A stretch of 15,490 nt of DNA from an uncultured Salinimicrobium sp. (lineage in GTDB: Bacteria; Bacteroidota; Bacteroidia; Flavobacteriales; Flavobacteriaceae), in contig CAMPJY010000052.1 in assembly GCA_946887025.1 (NCBI GenBank), forward strand, positions 1-15,490. The letters run 5' to 3'. The position numbers and the translations under genes are program-made. Of this stretch, positions 14,148 to 15,490 are shown piece by piece. The stretch's first letter is position 1. Every line of letters begins with the position of its first letter. The notes under the pieces are model-generated. The model searched no databases. It was not told the DNA's origin and worked only from the letters and a program-made list of their open reading frames with translations.

Positions 14148-15371
14148 ATGGACTTGCTGCTCTCCAAATCCCCGGATGAACTTTCCGGGACTATTTTCGT
14201 AACCGGCTCCAAAAGTGAAGCCAATCGCCTCCTCATTCTTCAGGCCTTATATCCTGAAGTAGAGATCAAAAATCTCTCGGAAAGCGATGATACCATGGCT
14301 TTACAGAAAGCCCTGGCCACCAAAGAAGGCACAGTGGACATCCATCATGCCGGAACCGCCATGCGGTTCCTGACTGCCTATTTTGCATCCCGGGAGGGGA
14401 TGGATATCCTGTTAACCGGAAGCGAACGAATGCAGGAGCGACCGGTAAAACTGCTGGTGGATGCGCTCCGCAGCCTGGGTGCGGATATTGAATATGAAGC
14501 TAATGAAGGCTTCCCTCCCTTGCGGATAAAAGGAAAAAGCTTACAACAACATAAAGTGGTACTTAAAGCAAATGTCAGCAGCCAATATATCTCGGCGTTG
14601 ATGCTGATCGCGCCCTCCCTTCCCAACGGACTGGACATTAATCTGGCAGGGCAGATAACCTCGGCGCCCTATATCAATATGACCCTGGCACTGCTGAAAA
14701 AAGCCGGGATCGAAGGAAAATTCGAAGCCCAGAGGATCATTATTCAGCCCAAGGCGAAGCTGGAGCCAGTTGTTTTTACGGTAGAATCTGACTGGAGCTC
14801 AGCCTCCTATTTCTATAGCCTTGCAGCCCTGAGCAGCAGTGCTGATTTAAACCTTTCCAGCTATAAGAATATCAGCAACCAGGGTGATGCCGTGGTAGCC
14901 AAAATCTATGAGCAGCTGGGGGTACACACCGAATATTCCCAAGATAGCATACGACTTACAAAAGTTTCTGTCAAAAAGCCGAAATCCCTGAACCTGAACC
15001 TGAGCGACAGCCCTGATATTGCACAGACCATCGTGGTCACCTGTTTTGGATTGGGCATAAGCTGTGAACTGAAAGGTCTGCATACCCTGAAGATTAAGGA
15101 AACGGACAGGCTGGAAGCCCTGAAGTCAGAACTTCAGAAACTGGGGGCAAAAGTCGAGGTTACCTCCGACACTCTAAGGCTAAAAGCGAGGACGGAGATC
15201 AGGGAAAACGTTCGGATAGAAACTTATAACGACCATCGGATGGCCATGGCCTTTGCTCCTTTGGCGCTACTGGTTCCGCTGGAAATTGCTGATGCCGGAG
15301 TGGTTTCAAAATCCTATCCAAAATTCTGGGAAGATCTTACAGCTTTGGGAATTGTCAGCAAAAAGGCCTAG
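14148..15371 (+). CDS. aroA: 3-phosphoshikimate 1-carboxyvinyltransferase (EPSP synthase)
   Basis: Transfers the enolpyruvyl group from phosphoenolpyruvate to shikimate 3-phosphate, the sixth shikimate-pathway step. The 407-residue protein is slightly shorter than the usual 420-440. Substrate residues are present: GSKSEANR with Lys22, Ser23 and Arg27; AGTAMR (68-73); ERP (97-99); SSQ (144-146); catalytic Asp290 in DSPDIAQT; KETDR (317-321); NDHRMAMA (361-368); and Lys388 in SKSYPKFW. The residue after AGTAMR is Phe74, where E. coli has Pro101. It is part of the same plus-strand gene run but far from the other aromatic genes. No clear terminator follows it. Confidence 0.96.
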   Translation: MDLLLSKSPDELSGTIFVTGSKSEANRLLILQALYPEVEIKNLSESDDTMALQKALATKEGTVDIHHAGTAMRFLTAYFASREGMDILLTGSERMQERPVKLLVDALRSLGADIEYEANEGFPPLRIKGKSLQQHKVVLKANVSSQYISALMLIAPSLPNGLDINLAGQITSAPYINMTLALLKKAGIEGKFEAQRIIIQPKAKLEPVVFTVESDWSSASYFYSLAALSSSADLNLSSYKNISNQGDAVVAKIYEQLGVHTEYSQDSIRLTKVSVKKPKSLNLNLSDSPDIAQTIVVTCFGLGISCELKGLHTLKIKETDRLEALKSELQKLGAKVEVTSDTLRLKARTEIRENVRIETYNDHRMAMAFAPLALLVPLEIADAGVVSKSYPKFWEDLTALGIVSKKA

Positions 15372-15405
15372 TCGCAGGCATTTCTGTAAATAAACCGCCT
15401 TTTCC

Positions 15406-15437
15406 TTGACAACGCCTGCTTTGAGGTCGTATATTTG
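15406..15437 (+). promoter_or_regulatory. Bacteroidota promoter upstream of queA
   Basis: TTG at 15406-15408, 21 bases of spacer, then TATATTTG at 15430-15437: a full match to the flavobacterial consensus TTG-N17-23-TAnnTTTG. The expected start near 15440 leaves about 20 bases before the queA ATG. This is the best promoter match in the window and suggests that transcription of queA is independent of aroA. Confidence 0.7.
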
Positions 15438-15458
15438 CAGCCTTTAAAAATCTACTAT

Positions 15459-15490
15459 ATGGGAATGAAATTATCGCACTTCAATTTTGA
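15459..15490 (+). CDS. queA: tRNA ribosyltransferase-isomerase QueA, N-terminus (partial)
   Basis: The window ends ten codons into this frame: MGMKLSHFNF. KLSHFNF is the typical opening of S-adenosylmethionine:tRNA ribosyltransferase-isomerase, which adds the epoxycyclopentane ring in queuosine synthesis at the tRNA wobble position. ATG 15465 is an alternative start and gives the more usual MKLSHF. It sits behind its own promoter and 87 bases after aroA. The call rests on these few residues. Confidence 0.7.
   Translation, partial: MGMKLSHFNF

Noticed and set aside
15374..15419. GCAGGC / GCCTGC inverted repeat after aroA as a terminator
   Set aside because: Only six pairs around a 34-base loop and no T-run; the 3' arm also lies inside the queA promoter spacer.

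Overview
The window looks like a chromosomal housekeeping segment of a Bacteroidota member, most likely a marine-type Flavobacteriaceae (Gramella/Salegentibacter-like; the genus is an inference). The grounds are a gliding-motility ABC ATPase (GldA), a DAHP synthase fused to a C-terminal chorismate mutase, two DUF3857 proteins, a DUF2807 lipoprotein, Bacteroidota-type promoters (TTG...TAnnTTTG) and almost no Shine-Dalgarno sequences. No tRNA, rRNA, CRISPR array, insertion sequence or phage gene was seen.

Layout. Positions 1-31 probably hold the last codons of metH, followed by a heptad-repeat spacer and metF (116-1072). A near-leaderless promoter then precedes a PagL-like outer-membrane barrel gene (1096-2187), which overlaps a DUF2807 lipoprotein gene (2184-2936). 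gldA lies convergently on the minus strand (2953-3864). From 4218 to 15371 every gene is on the plus strand, mostly with overlaps or gaps of a few bases: pheA, aminotransferase, tyrA, DAHP synthase/chorismate mutase, rsgA, dtd, two DUF3857/transglutaminase-fold genes, a MazG-like gene, a small two-helix membrane protein and aroA. A new promoter then leads into the first codons of queA, cut by the window end.

How the genes work together. The pheA-aminotransferase-tyrA-DAHPS/CM cluster encodes entry into the shikimate pathway (DAHP synthase), chorismate to prephenate (chorismate mutase), and both branches to phenylalanine and tyrosine, with an aminotransferase for the last step. aroA, 6 kb downstream, adds EPSP synthase.

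The most interesting element is upstream of pheA. A 25-codon leader peptide (4075-4152) carries the run FYFYFYY. It is followed by a perfect 11-bp stem with a 9-T tract (4174-4205) lying just before the pheA start. Two competing pairings (4098-4104 with 4138-4144, and 4135-4141 with 4177-4183) complete a classical ribosome-mediated transcription attenuator that appears to sense both phenylalanine and tyrosine supply.
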